From: Phenylobacterium montanum
GTDB lineage: Bacteria; Pseudomonadota; Alphaproteobacteria; Caulobacterales; Caulobacteraceae
Reading direction: 5' to 3'
Length of the DNA: 64,000 nt
Assembly: GCF_018135625.1 (NCBI RefSeq)
Contig: NZ_CP073078.1
Location: forward strand, 1,662,001 to 1,726,000
Shown piece after piece: positions 54,473-62,813 of the stretch. The notes beneath the pieces are model-generated. The model saw nothing but the letters and a program-made list of their open reading frames with translations, made no database searches and was not told the DNA's origin. The stretch's first letter is position 1. Every line of letters begins with the position of its first letter. The translations under genes and the position numbers were made by a program.

Positions 54473-54940
54473 ATGAGAGAACATGACGCCGCGGCTGAAG
54501 CGCGGCTTTTTGATCGATTCGATTGTTGCCTCCCGTATGGCGACAAGCACGCAGCGTCGGGATTGATCGGTGAGGGCATTGAGATTTCCGTCAACGGTGC
54601 GTTTGGAGTGCTGGAGGAAATTTGTAATCCTCCTCCATCGGAGGATGTCTCATCTTCCCGCCGTCTCGATCTCCTCAACGAGTGGTGTGAGGTAAAGGGT
54701 CTGGATTTTCACCCTCTTGCCCGGCCGATCAGTCGGGTGGCAGCCTCAATGATCCGAGGTCTTCACGCGTCAGCCGAAGAATGCCTTGGCCTGATCGTCA
54801 CCATTAGCCAATACCCAGCGCAGCGCGCGGCCCTGAACATCGTCGCCTCAGCCCTGGCCCCCGATGACGCGGAAGGCCAGGATCGCGTCGGCGACTTGGA
54901 GAGCGAAATCCGAGGTAGGTGGGACGGGATGGGCGTCTGA
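54473..54940 (+). CDS. Hypothetical protein of 155 residues
   Basis: I do not recognise this protein. It is slightly acidic, with Cys at residues 18 and 19 and again near 51, 72 and 103, and no signal peptide or membrane helix. Its DNA is less GC-rich than the neighbours, and it lies just upstream of the toxin-antitoxin pair, suggesting acquired sequence. The composition and absence of long Arg/Pro runs make a real gene plausible. Confidence 0.5.
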   Translation: MREHDAAAEARLFDRFDCCLPYGDKHAASGLIGEGIEISVNGAFGVLEEICNPPPSEDVSSSRRLDLLNEWCEVKGLDFHPLARPISRVAASMIRGLHASAEECLGLIVTISQYPAQRAALNIVASALAPDDAEGQDRVGDLESEIRGRWDGMGV

Positions 54941-55028
54941 AGCCAATGGCAGAAATCCGCCTATCCGAGCCCTTAGGAACGACGGGTTTCGGGGAGCCGA
55001 ACGGGCGCAAGTACGGAAGGCGTTGTCC

Positions 55029-55046
55029 GTATCGCAGTTGAGATAC
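55029..55046. promoter_or_regulatory. Candidate RelB operator in the toxin-antitoxin promoter
   Basis: GTATC and GATAC form a short inverted repeat (arms 55029-55033 and 55042-55046), 31 bases before the antitoxin start. A possible promoter pair TTGTCC (55023) and TACATA (55044) overlaps it. Toxin-antitoxin operons of this type are usually autorepressed at such sites. The arms are short, so this is tentative. Confidence 0.35.
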
Positions 55047-55076
55047 ATACTGGCCCGCGATCACCAGGAGACTCCG

Positions 55077-55373
55077 ATGGCCCAGACCACGATGCTGCAT
55101 GTTCGGGTCGACAACGACTTGAAGGCCGATGCTGCGGAAAAGCTCGCCAGCTTCGGCCTGACGGTTTCCGACGCCGTGCGAATCCTGCTTACCCGCATCG
55201 TCAAGGAGGGCGGGTTGCCGGCCGGGCTTGCGGCCGACCCCAACGCCTATGACGCTTGGTTCCGGATGAAGGTCCATGAGGCTTTGGACGACACGCGGCC
55301 TGCAGTTGATCATCGGCAAGTGATGGACGAAGCACAGGTGCTGATCGACAGGAAGCGGCGTGCTGGCGCTTGA
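55077..55373 (+). CDS. RelB/DinJ-family antitoxin
   Basis: A 98-residue antitoxin. The N-terminal ribbon-helix-helix reads TMLHVRVDNDLKADAAEKLA followed by FGLTVSDAVRILLTRIVKEG, the RelB/DinJ signature. The C-terminal tail would wrap the toxin. CAGGAG precedes the ATG by seven bases. The downstream toxin gene overlaps its last 14 bases, so the two are translationally coupled. Confidence 0.92.
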   Translation: MAQTTMLHVRVDNDLKADAAEKLASFGLTVSDAVRILLTRIVKEGGLPAGLAADPNAYDAWFRMKVHEALDDTRPAVDHRQVMDEAQVLIDRKRRAGA

Positions 55374-55641
55374 ATGGCGGCAAGCGGCGCGCGCCGACCT
55401 GCTGGCGATCGTCGATTTCATCTCTGACGACAATCCCGAAGCAGCCCAGCGTTTGAAGGATCAGATCGAGGCCAAGGCGGCGAAACTCGCAACGCGTCCC
55501 AAGCTCTACCGGCACGGCCGCGTCCCCGGGACCCGCGAGATGTTGGTCCGGCCGAGCTATGTCGTGATCTACATGGAAAACGCCCGCGCGGTGACGATCC
55601 TGCGCATCTTGCATACGGCGCGGCAGTGGCCGCAACCTTAA
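55360..55641 (+). CDS. ParE/RelE-family toxin
   Basis: A 93-residue toxin of the RelE/ParE superfamily. It begins GTG (MLALEWRQAARADLLAIVDF), has ISDDNPEAAQRLKDQIEAKA and GTREMLVRPSYVVIYMENA, and ends ILRILHTARQWPQP, the usual C-terminal strand with Arg and His. By these segments it looks like the ParE branch, which poisons gyrase, rather than the RelE mRNase branch, but that split cannot be settled here. The start overlaps the antitoxin gene. Confidence 0.9.
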   Translation: MLALEWRQAARADLLAIVDFISDDNPEAAQRLKDQIEAKAAKLATRPKLYRHGRVPGTREMLVRPSYVVIYMENARAVTILRILHTARQWPQP

Positions 55642-55657
55642 GAAATATGACCGCGCC

Positions 55658-56584
55658 TCAGGCCCTGTTGACCGTATTGCCCTTGATCTGCGGCGAGCCG
55701 TCGGCGGCGAGGTCTAGGCGGGTGCTGGCGAGGCGAGCTGGCCCCTTCAAAGCGGCGTTGAGGTCGTCGATGGCGGCCTTGGTCCCTGGCCGCTTGGCGA
55801 TCAGGTAGCGCAGGGATATGCGTTCGTGGTCGGCGGCGTCGGGCTGGGTGCCGTGCAGGGTGCAGGCGTGCCAGATGGCGACAAAGCCGGTCTCGCCGGT
55901 CAGGATGCGCTGGGCGCAGGCCACCTCCTGCCCCGCCCGGTCACCATAGAGCCAGGCCTCGCCGTCGCGGCGCAGGTCGTGCGGGAACACCGTCGCCCCC
56001 AGGGCGTGGCTGCCGTCCAGCAGGTACAGCGGCGCGTCGGCCCGGGTTACCGGATGCAGGTAGCAGTAGAGGGTGACGAAATCGGCGTCGCGGTCCTTGA
56101 AGTCGATCAGGTCCTGGTGAAAGTCGATGCCGTAGAAATAGGTGACGTCTCGATACTCGGGCCGCACATAGGGGCCGAGGTTGTTGACCAGGTCGTCGCC
56201 GATCTTGTCCTTGACCCACCCCGGGATCGCGCTCTGGGGCACGCCGCAGACGATCTTGCGGTTCAGGACCTCCCAGCCCTGCCCCAAAAGCGCGTCCAGG
56301 GCGCCCGTGACCATCGGCGAGCCCTCGACGAAACCCAGGCGGTCGGCGAACCGGTCCAGCAGGTTGCGCCCGGGGCGCGGATTGACGCCGGTATATTGCG
56401 GGTTCGCCTCGAAGCTCGCCTGGTCGAGGAACAGCGCCTGACCGAAGCTGCGGTCTGCGCGGATCTCGGCCAGCAGGGCGGCGGCGGCCTCGGCGTCTAC
56501 GGGCGCGGGCAGGATGTGCCGGCCATGCTCGGTAAAGTCGGAGACGGCGGCGGAGGTCGCCGGCTGGGTTTCGCCAAAGGCCAT
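55658..56584 (-). CDS. Phytanoyl-CoA dioxygenase-family protein
   Basis: A 308-residue Fe(II)/2-oxoglutarate-type dioxygenase. The iron-binding pair is in GIDFHQDLIDFKDRDADF (HxD), with a distal His in CTLHGTQPDAADHERISLRY, whose Arg may bind 2-oxoglutarate. Segments LHPVTRADAPLYLLDGSH match phytanoyl-CoA dioxygenase (PhyH)-like enzymes. The ATG at 56584 (AAGGA nine bases before) is chosen over a longer frame. It is divergent from a TylF-like O-methyltransferase, 179 bases away. Confidence 0.88.
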   Translation of the reverse strand: MAFGETQPATSAAVSDFTEHGRHILPAPVDAEAAAALLAEIRADRSFGQALFLDQASFEANPQYTGVNPRPGRNLLDRFADRLGFVEGSPMVTGALDALLGQGWEVLNRKIVCGVPQSAIPGWVKDKIGDDLVNNLGPYVRPEYRDVTYFYGIDFHQDLIDFKDRDADFVTLYCYLHPVTRADAPLYLLDGSHALGATVFPHDLRRDGEAWLYGDRAGQEVACAQRILTGETGFVAIWHACTLHGTQPDAADHERISLRYLIAKRPGTKAAIDDLNAALKGPARLASTRLDLAADGSPQIKGNTVNRA

Positions 56585-56763
56585 GGCCAGGTCCTTGAGG
56601 GGTCCAATAGCGCCCGAGACTTTCCCATTGTAGTTAATGGCGGCTGAAACCCGGCTGCGACGTAATGCGTCACGTCGGCGCGGCGGCGCGAACGCCATTC
56701 GAAGCTATCCTTAACCCGTCATCAATAACGTCGGTCCCGACCACACGGCTTTGAGGCATCCCG

Positions 56764-57480
56764 ATGATCCCGACGGACGAGACCCTGCGCACGCTGCTGA
56801 AGCGTCACCTCGACGACCACGACCTGATCGCCAATCTCGCCTCGTTCGGCCGGCGCATGCATTTCATGAAGCCGTTCGCGCACTACGAAGTGTTCCAGAA
56901 GGTGCGCGACCTGCCGGGCGACATCGTCGAGTGCGGCGTCTACAAGGGCGCCTCGCTTCTGACCTTCGCGCGGTTCCTGGAGACCTTCTGTCCCGGCGAC
57001 CGGACGCGGAAGGTGATCGGCTTCGACCACTTCAAGGGCCTGGCGATCCGCACCGACAAGGACGGAACGGACGCACGGGTCAAGAACACGCCGGAGGGGT
57101 GGAACTCTTCGGGCTTCCAGGAGACGCTGTACGCCCTGGTCGACGCCTTCAACCAGGACAGCTTCGTGCCTCAGCGCGCGCGGGTCGAGCTGGTGGACGG
57201 GGATGTGAGCGAGACGGCGGCGCGCTATGCGGCCGACAATCCGGGCCTCAGGATTTCCCTGCTGCACCTGGACATGGATCTCTACGCCCCGACCCTGGCG
57301 GCGCTTGAGGCCTTTTGGCCCAGGATCGTGACGGGCGGCGTGGTCCTGTTCGACGAATTCGCCATCCGCGAATGGCCGGGAGAGACCGAAGCGGTCGAAA
57401 CCTTCTTCAAGGGCGCGGTTCCGCGGATCGAGAAGTTCGGCTGGACCTCCGCGCCCGGCGGTTTCCTGGTCAAGGCCTGA
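56764..57480 (+). CDS. TylF/MycF-like O-methyltransferase
   Basis: A 238-residue SAM-dependent methyltransferase of the macrocin O-methyltransferase (TylF/MycF) family, which methylates sugar hydroxyls. It has GDIVECGVYKGASLLTFARF (motif I), IGFDHFKGLAI and, later, LLHLDMDLYAPTLAALEAF and VVLFDEFAIREWPGE, where Asp residues bind the metal. It starts two bases before another methyltransferase gene, with the stop of one at 57480 and the next ATG at 57482. Sugar or polysaccharide modification is the likely setting. Confidence 0.88.
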   Translation: MIPTDETLRTLLKRHLDDHDLIANLASFGRRMHFMKPFAHYEVFQKVRDLPGDIVECGVYKGASLLTFARFLETFCPGDRTRKVIGFDHFKGLAIRTDKDGTDARVKNTPEGWNSSGFQETLYALVDAFNQDSFVPQRARVELVDGDVSETAARYAADNPGLRISLLHLDMDLYAPTLAALEAFWPRIVTGGVVLFDEFAIREWPGETEAVETFFKGAVPRIEKFGWTSAPGGFLVKA

Positions 57481-57481
57481 C

Positions 57482-58642
57482 ATGGAAAACCAACCGATCG
57501 GCCGGGCCTGCTTCGTCTGCGGTTCGGCCGCGGGCGTGCGGATGTTCGACCAGGCGATCGAGGTCTGCGGCCTCGGGCCCGTCCGCTATGGCCTGCGCTG
57601 CTGCGATGGTTGCGGGCTGGTGCTGCAGGATCCGGCGGTGTCGCCGCAGACCATGGCGCGGCAATACGCCATGTTCTCGAACTACCTGGCGTTCGGCGAC
57701 GGCGATCCGCCGCTGTCGTCGACCGCCGCCCGGATGCTCGACTGCGTCGCGCGCGCCGACCTGAAGCCGGGGCGGGTCTACGACGTCGGGGCCGCGGCCG
57801 GCTTCATGCTCTGGCACTTAAGGGCCCAGGGGTGGAAGGTCGGCGGGTGCGATCCGTCGCCGGCCGCCGTCGCCCAGGCCAAGGCCCGCTTCGGCGTGGA
57901 GCTCGACACCGGAACCGGTGAAATCACCCTCAAGGACCACGCCGGCCTCGATCTCGTCACCATGAGCCATGTGCTCGAACACATCTACGATCCGGCGGCG
58001 GCCCTCGGCGTCGTCCGGGCGGCCCTGGCCGAGGGCGGTCATCTGCTGATCGAAGTGCCGTGCCTGACGGCGCCCGAGATCAACCCGCCCGGGCTGTTCA
58101 TGATGGAGCACCTCAACTACTTCGAGGCCGGCTCGCTGAAAAACCTGCTCTCCGGCGCCGGGTTCGAGATCGTGGACAGTGAAGTCACGCTGGATTTCTT
58201 CCCCTTCCCGGTCATCACCGTCCTGGCGCGAAAGGCCAGCGCCACCGGCGGAGCCGGCCTGGTCAACGGGTTCGCCGACAACCTGCGCTTCCTGGAGACC
58301 TATGCCGGCGTCGACGCCGAACGATGGCGCTCGGTCGACGCCCGCCTGCGGTCGGCGCTGGCGGAGGGGGAAGAGGTCTATGTCTGGGGCGCAGGCATCC
58401 ATACCTCGACGCTGCTGACACGGACCTCGCTGGAGACTTGGGCCAATATCCTGGCGATTACCGACCGCGACAGCCAGAAGCATGGCCATAGGCTCGGCCA
58501 TCATCCTGTCGTCGAACCGGACGCTGCGCTGCAGAGCGGGCGCAAGATCGTGATCTCGTCCTATGTTTCGGAAAAGGCGATCGCAGCGAGCCTTGGGGGC
58601 CAGGGCGTGGCGCCGGACCGCAACGTCCGCCTCTACACTTGA
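57482..58642 (+). CDS. Class I methyltransferase with N-terminal zinc ribbon
   Basis: A 386-residue protein. The N-terminus has four cysteines in CFVCG and CCDGCG (C10, C13, C41 or C42, C45), a zinc-finger-like knot. A methyltransferase domain follows (YDVGAAAGFMLWHLRAQG near 103; MSHVLEHIYDPAAALGVV near 160). The C-terminal part (about 290-386) has EEVYVWGAGIHTSTLLTRTS, a Rossmann-like segment. This layout resembles sugar C-methyltransferases of the TylC3/NovU type. It follows the O-methyltransferase by one base. Confidence 0.87.
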   Translation: MENQPIGRACFVCGSAAGVRMFDQAIEVCGLGPVRYGLRCCDGCGLVLQDPAVSPQTMARQYAMFSNYLAFGDGDPPLSSTAARMLDCVARADLKPGRVYDVGAAAGFMLWHLRAQGWKVGGCDPSPAAVAQAKARFGVELDTGTGEITLKDHAGLDLVTMSHVLEHIYDPAAALGVVRAALAEGGHLLIEVPCLTAPEINPPGLFMMEHLNYFEAGSLKNLLSGAGFEIVDSEVTLDFFPFPVITVLARKASATGGAGLVNGFADNLRFLETYAGVDAERWRSVDARLRSALAEGEEVYVWGAGIHTSTLLTRTSLETWANILAITDRDSQKHGHRLGHHPVVEPDAALQSGRKIVISSYVSEKAIAASLGGQGVAPDRNVRLYT

Positions 58643-58774
58643 GCGGGCAGGCCTACGTGGCGGCCGATATGCGACCACGGCGCAATCTGGCCGTTGAAGA
58701 TTTGTGCTATCGTTGCGACATAAGGGCCGCCGCCCCATCTTGGCGGCCACAGTGACCGGACTACAGGAACACCC

Positions 58775-59596
58775 ATGAACGATCTTGCCCTGGAAGCCTC
58801 CGCCACACGGCGCGGCAATGGCATCAAGATCCATACGCCCGACGAGTTCGAGGGCATGCGCCGCGCCGGCAAGCTGGCGGCGGAGTGCCTCGACATGCTG
58901 ACCCCGCATGTGAAGCCGGGCGCGGTGACCGACGAGCTGGACCGGCTGGCGCGGGAGTTCATCCTCGACCACGGCGCCCTGCCCGCCTGCCTGTTCTATC
59001 GCGGCTACGCCAAGACCCTGTGCATTTCGCCCAACCACGTGGTCTGCCACGGCATTCCCGGCTCCAGGACCCTGCGCGACGGCGAGATCGCCAATATCGA
59101 CGTGACCGTGGTGGTCGATGGCTGGCACGGCGACACCAGCCGCATGTACCTGGTGGGCGACGTTCCCACCCGCGCCCGGCGCCTGGTGGACATCACCTAT
59201 GAGGCCCTTGACCGGGGCCTCGCCGCCGCCAAGCCTGGCGCGCGCCTGGGCGACATCGGCTATGCGATCCAGTCCTATGTGGAAGCCCAGCGCTGCTCGG
59301 TGGTGCGCGACTTCTGCGGCCACGGCCTGGGGCGCGTGTTCCACGACAATCCCAATATCCTGCATTTCGGCCGCCGCGGCGAAGGCGCGGTGCTGAAACC
59401 TGGCATGTTCTTCACCATCGAGCCGATGGTGAACCTCGGCAAGCCGCAGGTGAAGCTGCTCTCCGACGGCTGGACGGCGGTCACCCGCGACAAGTCGCTG
59501 TCGGCCCAGTGCGAGCATTCGGTGGGGATCACCGAGGACGGCCTCGAGATCTTCACCCTCTCGCCCGCCGGCCTCTACCGCCCGGCCGCCGCCTGA
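58775..59596 (+). CDS. map: Methionine aminopeptidase, type I
   Basis: A 273-residue type I MetAP, which removes the initiator Met. Metal ligands are present in order: VTVVVDGWHGDTSRM (Asp, Asp), GHGLGRVFH (His), FFTIEPMV (Glu) and CEHSVGITEDG (Glu). GVCHGIP-like NHVVCHGIPGS is the His-containing active-site loop. Length equals the family norm with about 20 extra N-terminal residues. A CTGA overlap with radC at the stop couples the two genes. Confidence 0.95.
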   Translation: MNDLALEASATRRGNGIKIHTPDEFEGMRRAGKLAAECLDMLTPHVKPGAVTDELDRLAREFILDHGALPACLFYRGYAKTLCISPNHVVCHGIPGSRTLRDGEIANIDVTVVVDGWHGDTSRMYLVGDVPTRARRLVDITYEALDRGLAAAKPGARLGDIGYAIQSYVEAQRCSVVRDFCGHGLGRVFHDNPNILHFGRRGEGAVLKPGMFFTIEPMVNLGKPQVKLLSDGWTAVTRDKSLSAQCEHSVGITEDGLEIFTLSPAGLYRPAAA

Positions 59597-60273
59597 GCAA
59601 CGCCGCCGATCATTCGGACCACAGGGAGCGCCTGCGCGAGCGTGCGCTGAAGGGCGGCCTGGGCGCTTTGCCCGACTATGAACTGCTCGAGCTTTTCCTG
59701 TTCCGCTCGATCCCGCGCAAAGACGTGAAGCCGCTGGCCAAAGCGCTGCTGGCCCGGTTCGGCGACCTGGGCGGGGTGCTGGGCGCCTCCATCCCCGAAC
59801 TGCGCGCCGTCAGCGGTATCGGCGAGGCCGTGGCCCTGGACCTGAAGCTGCTGCACGAGGCGGCGATCCGGCAGGGCCGCGCGCCGGTGGCCAAGCGGCC
59901 CCTGATCGGCTCGGCCAGCCAACTGCACGCCTATATCCGGCTGGCCCTGGCCAATGAGGCGCGCGAGCAGTTCCGGGTGCTGTTCCTCGACAAAAAGAAC
60001 CAGCTGATCGCCGACGAGGTGATGAACCACGGCACGGTCGACCAGGCGCCCGTCTATCCGCGCGAGGTGATGCGCCGGGCGCTTGAGCTCTCATCCAGCG
60101 CGGTGATCCTTCTGCACAACCACCCCTCCGGCGACCCGAACCCCTCGTCCGCCGACGTGACCATGACCAGGCTGGTGGTCGAGGCCGGCAAGCCCCTGGG
60201 CGTCACCGTGCACGACCACCTGATCGTCGGCCGGCAGGGCGTTGCGAGCCTGAAGGGGCTGGGGTTGTTCTAA
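59593..60273 (+). CDS. radC: RadC/JAMM-family protein
   Basis: A 226-residue RadC protein (UPF0758). The helix-hairpin-helix region spans about residues 40-90, and the JAMM/MPN motif is VILLHNHPSGDPNPSSAD near 175. The family N-terminus reads MxN...DHRERLRERxLxGG, which here starts at a CTG (59593) overlapping the map stop (CTGA). The only other upstream start is a GTG at 59509 deep inside map, which would add 28 unlikely residues. RadC is not a proven DNA repair enzyme. The two-gene map-radC order is common in alphaproteobacteria. Confidence 0.9.
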   Translation: MSNAADHSDHRERLRERALKGGLGALPDYELLELFLFRSIPRKDVKPLAKALLARFGDLGGVLGASIPELRAVSGIGEAVALDLKLLHEAAIRQGRAPVAKRPLIGSASQLHAYIRLALANEAREQFRVLFLDKKNQLIADEVMNHGTVDQAPVYPREVMRRALELSSSAVILLHNHPSGDPNPSSADVTMTRLVVEAGKPLGVTVHDHLIVGRQGVASLKGLGLF

Positions 60274-60704
60274 GGCCGACCCAGCCGCTCCAGCGTCGCC
60301 GGATCAACCTCGCCGTCATAGAAGCGCCGCAGCGCCTCGCCGAACACCGGCTGCTCGGGCGCGACCGCGGCGAACAGGGTCAGGCAGGAGCGGAACTTCA
60401 TGTCGTCGGGCGAGCCGAAGATCTCGTGGGCGGTCTTCTCCGGCGCCGCCGTCACGATCGCCGTCAGCTCGCGCAGCCGCGGCCCCAGGACCGGGTGGGC
60501 CAGATAGGCCAGCGCCTCGGCGCGGCCGGTGATGGCATAGCGCTGGGCCATGGGGCTGAAGCCCAGTCCGGCGATCTGGGGAAAGATGAACCACATCCAA
60601 TGGCTGGCCTTGCGCCCGCGCCTCAGCTCCTCGCGCACCCGGTCGATCACGCCGTCCTGGGCCTCGACGAAGCGCTGCAGGTCGAACGGATCGGCGCCGG
60701 TCAT
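60270..60704 (-). CDS. DUF1810 family protein
   Basis: A 144-residue DUF1810 protein: DPFDLQRFVEAQDGVIDRVREELRRG region, then KASHWMWFIFPQIAGLG and DDMKFRSCLTLFAAVAPEQ. The family is related to the YbiA/ADP-ribose-linked fold and of unknown function. Its stop overlaps the end of radC (4 bases) on the opposite strand. It is just downstream of the dehydrogenase gene on the minus strand. Confidence 0.92.
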   Translation of the reverse strand: MTGADPFDLQRFVEAQDGVIDRVREELRRGRKASHWMWFIFPQIAGLGFSPMAQRYAITGRAEALAYLAHPVLGPRLRELTAIVTAAPEKTAHEIFGSPDDMKFRSCLTLFAAVAPEQPVFGEALRRFYDGEVDPATLERLGRP

Positions 60705-60707
60705 GGC

Positions 60708-61781
60708 TCAGGCCGCCGCCTTGGCTCCGGCGCGGGTCAGCCGGGCCTTGGCGACCTGGTTCGCGATCAGGTGGGTCGGGCGGTGTTCGTCGATCGAGCG
60801 CTGCAGAATCTCGCCCAGGGTCTCGGTCAGGCGGGCGAGCTTGGCGTCGACCCAGGCGCGGTCGAAGGCTTCGCCCAGCTCCAGCGCGCGGATCTCCGCC
60901 GCCACATTGATGATCCCGCCGCCGTTGATCACATAGTCGGGGGCGTAGATCAGGCCCTTTTCGTAGAGGGCCTGGCCGGCCTCGGCGCTGGCCAGCTGGT
61001 TGTTGGCGCCGCCGGCGATGATGCGGGCGCGGATGCGGGCCAGGGTCTCGATCGAGATGGCGCCGCCGAGGGCGCAGGGGGCGAAGACGTCGCAATCCGT
61101 GTCGAAGATGGCGCCGGGCGCGACCAGCTCAGCTCCGGTGCGGTCGGCCACCTGTTCGGCATGGGTCATGTTGGCGTCGGTGATGGTCAGGACCGCGCCG
61201 GCAGCGGCCAGCTTGTCGGCCAGGGCGCCGCCGACATTGCCGACACCCTGTATGGCCACCCGCACCCCGTCGAGCTCGCGGCCCAGGGCGCGGCGCACGC
61301 ACAGCTGCAGGCCGCGGAACACGCCCTCGGCGGTGACCGGGCTGGGATCGCCCGAGGCCGCGTCGTGTCCCTCCAGCCCCGCCACGTAGCGGGTGCGGCG
61401 GCGGGTGTGGGCCAGGTCGGCGGGCGAGACCCCCACGTCCTCCGCCGCCCAGTAGCGGCCGCCCAGCTGCTCCACCGCCTCGCCGAAGGCCTCGAACAGG
61501 GCTGGGGTCTTCTGGGTGCGGGAATCGCCGATGATCACCGACTTTCCGCCGCCGAGCTCCAGGTCGGCCACCGCGTTCTTGTAGGACATGGCCCGCGACA
61601 GGCGCAGGGCGTCGTCCAGGGCCGCCTGGTCGTTCTCGTAGGCCCACATGCGCACGCCCCCGGCGGCGGGCCCGCGGACCGTGGAGTGCACGGCGATGAT
61701 CGCCTTCAGCCCGGAAGCTTCGTCGAAGAAGGCGTGGACCCCTTCGTGGCCCTCGAAGGCCGGGGACTGGAACAGGGGCAT
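60708..61781 (-). CDS. Glu/Leu/Phe/Val dehydrogenase (leucine dehydrogenase-like)
   Basis: A 357-residue amino acid dehydrogenase. The catalytic region is DLELGGGKSVIIGDSRTQ (Lys near residue 80), with VRGPAAGGVRMWAYEN near 40 and the NAD-binding VAIQGVGNVGGALADKL near 175. It resembles leucine dehydrogenases, which deaminate branched-chain amino acids to 2-oxo acids with NAD+, feeding acyl-CoA breakdown. Substrate choice between Leu, Val and Phe is not settled by sequence. It is read with the neighbouring minus-strand genes. Confidence 0.9.
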   Translation of the reverse strand: MPLFQSPAFEGHEGVHAFFDEASGLKAIIAVHSTVRGPAAGGVRMWAYENDQAALDDALRLSRAMSYKNAVADLELGGGKSVIIGDSRTQKTPALFEAFGEAVEQLGGRYWAAEDVGVSPADLAHTRRRTRYVAGLEGHDAASGDPSPVTAEGVFRGLQLCVRRALGRELDGVRVAIQGVGNVGGALADKLAAAGAVLTITDANMTHAEQVADRTGAELVAPGAIFDTDCDVFAPCALGGAISIETLARIRARIIAGGANNQLASAEAGQALYEKGLIYAPDYVINGGGIINVAAEIRALELGEAFDRAWVDAKLARLTETLGEILQRSIDEHRPTHLIANQVAKARLTRAGAKAAA

Positions 61782-61793
61782 GGGCGGGGCTTT

Positions 61794-62813
61794 CTAGCGG
61801 GTGGCCTGGACGGTCGGCTTCTCGGCCGGCGTCGGCGCGCCGGGAATGGGCGGTGTGTGCGACGCCAAGCGCGCCGCGGGGTCGCGGATATAGCCTTCGA
61901 TGTCGCGCCAGACCACCCCCGCCTGCTTGTCGACCAACAGCAGGTGCCAGCCGTTGGGATAGAGGGCCGAGCGGTCGTCCGGCCGCAGTTTGCGGGCCGC
62001 CTCGAAGTGGGAATGCAGGGGTATGATCTGGTCGTGCTTTCCGGCGAGGTAGAGGGCCGGAATACTTGTCTGCCCGGCCTTCTCCCAGGCGGTCTGCATC
62101 AGGTCGACCAGGCCATACAGAGTGTCGGTGCGCGCGCCCCAGATCATCAGGGGATCGCGGCCCATGTGGCGCAGCTCGTCGATATTGTCGCTAGCGAGAA
62201 TGTGGTTTTCCAGGAACCGCGGCGGGTTCATCACCAGTGGGCCGTCGATGTGGGCGGTCAGCCACAGGGCCGCGCTGTTGGGCCAGGGCTGGCTGGACCA
62301 GCCCCACACGGCTGGCGAGACCAGGACCAGCCGGTCCGCGGCCGGCGGCCGGTCGGAGGAGAAGGCGTCGATGGCCACAGCCGCGCCCATGCTCTCCCCA
62401 GCCACGGCGATGATCGCGTGCGGATAGCGCTGGCGGGCCAGGGCGGTGATCGTGCGCAGGTCCTCGGCCATCAGGTCCTGGCCGCCCCAGACGCCTCGCG
62501 CCGGCGAGCGGCCGAAGCCGCGCTGGTCATAGGCGATGGTCGTGATCCCGTCCTGGGCCCATTGTTCGCCGGCCAAGTGGAAGGCGTTGGCATAGTCGTT
62601 CATGCCGTGCAGGCCGATCACCACCGCCCAGGGCTCGCCGGTGGCAGGGTCCCATTCGCTGAGGCCGAGCCGGGCGCCGTCGAAGCTGACGAAGGCGTGC
62701 TCCTCCAGCCGCGGCCCCTGGAAAGTGACATCGGGCTTGCCGGCCAGCTGGGTCACCGGCGCGCAGGCGGCCAGCAGCATAAGGACGGCGGCGGTCAGGA
62801 CAGCTCGGATCAT
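61794..62813 (-). CDS. Lipoprotein alpha/beta hydrolase (monoacylglycerol lipase-like)
   Basis: A 339-residue hydrolase. A lipoprotein signal ends in the lipobox LLAAC (C17). The fold motifs are GLHGMNDYANAF (oxyanion), DQRGFGRSPARG, GESMGAAVAI (Ser nucleophile near 142), AGKHDQIIPLHSH (Asp) and YPNGWHLLL (His). This is the Hydrolase_4 group, similar to monoacylglycerol lipases and lysophospholipases. The C-terminal tail is rich in Pro and Ala. Its start overlaps the uracil-DNA glycosylase-family gene by 4 bases. Confidence 0.87.
   Translation of the reverse strand: MIRAVLTAAVLMLLAACAPVTQLAGKPDVTFQGPRLEEHAFVSFDGARLGLSEWDPATGEPWAVVIGLHGMNDYANAFHLAGEQWAQDGITTIAYDQRGFGRSPARGVWGGQDLMAEDLRTITALARQRYPHAIIAVAGESMGAAVAIDAFSSDRPPAADRLVLVSPAVWGWSSQPWPNSAALWLTAHIDGPLVMNPPRFLENHILASDNIDELRHMGRDPLMIWGARTDTLYGLVDLMQTAWEKAGQTSIPALYLAGKHDQIIPLHSHFEAARKLRPDDRSALYPNGWHLLLVDKQAGVVWRDIEGYIRDPAARLASHTPPIPGAPTPAEKPTVQATR

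Noticed and set aside
56658-56677. Palindrome CGACGT ... ACGTCG between PhyH and TylF-like genes
   Set aside because: Six-base arms are easily found by chance in GC-rich DNA; nothing else supports it.
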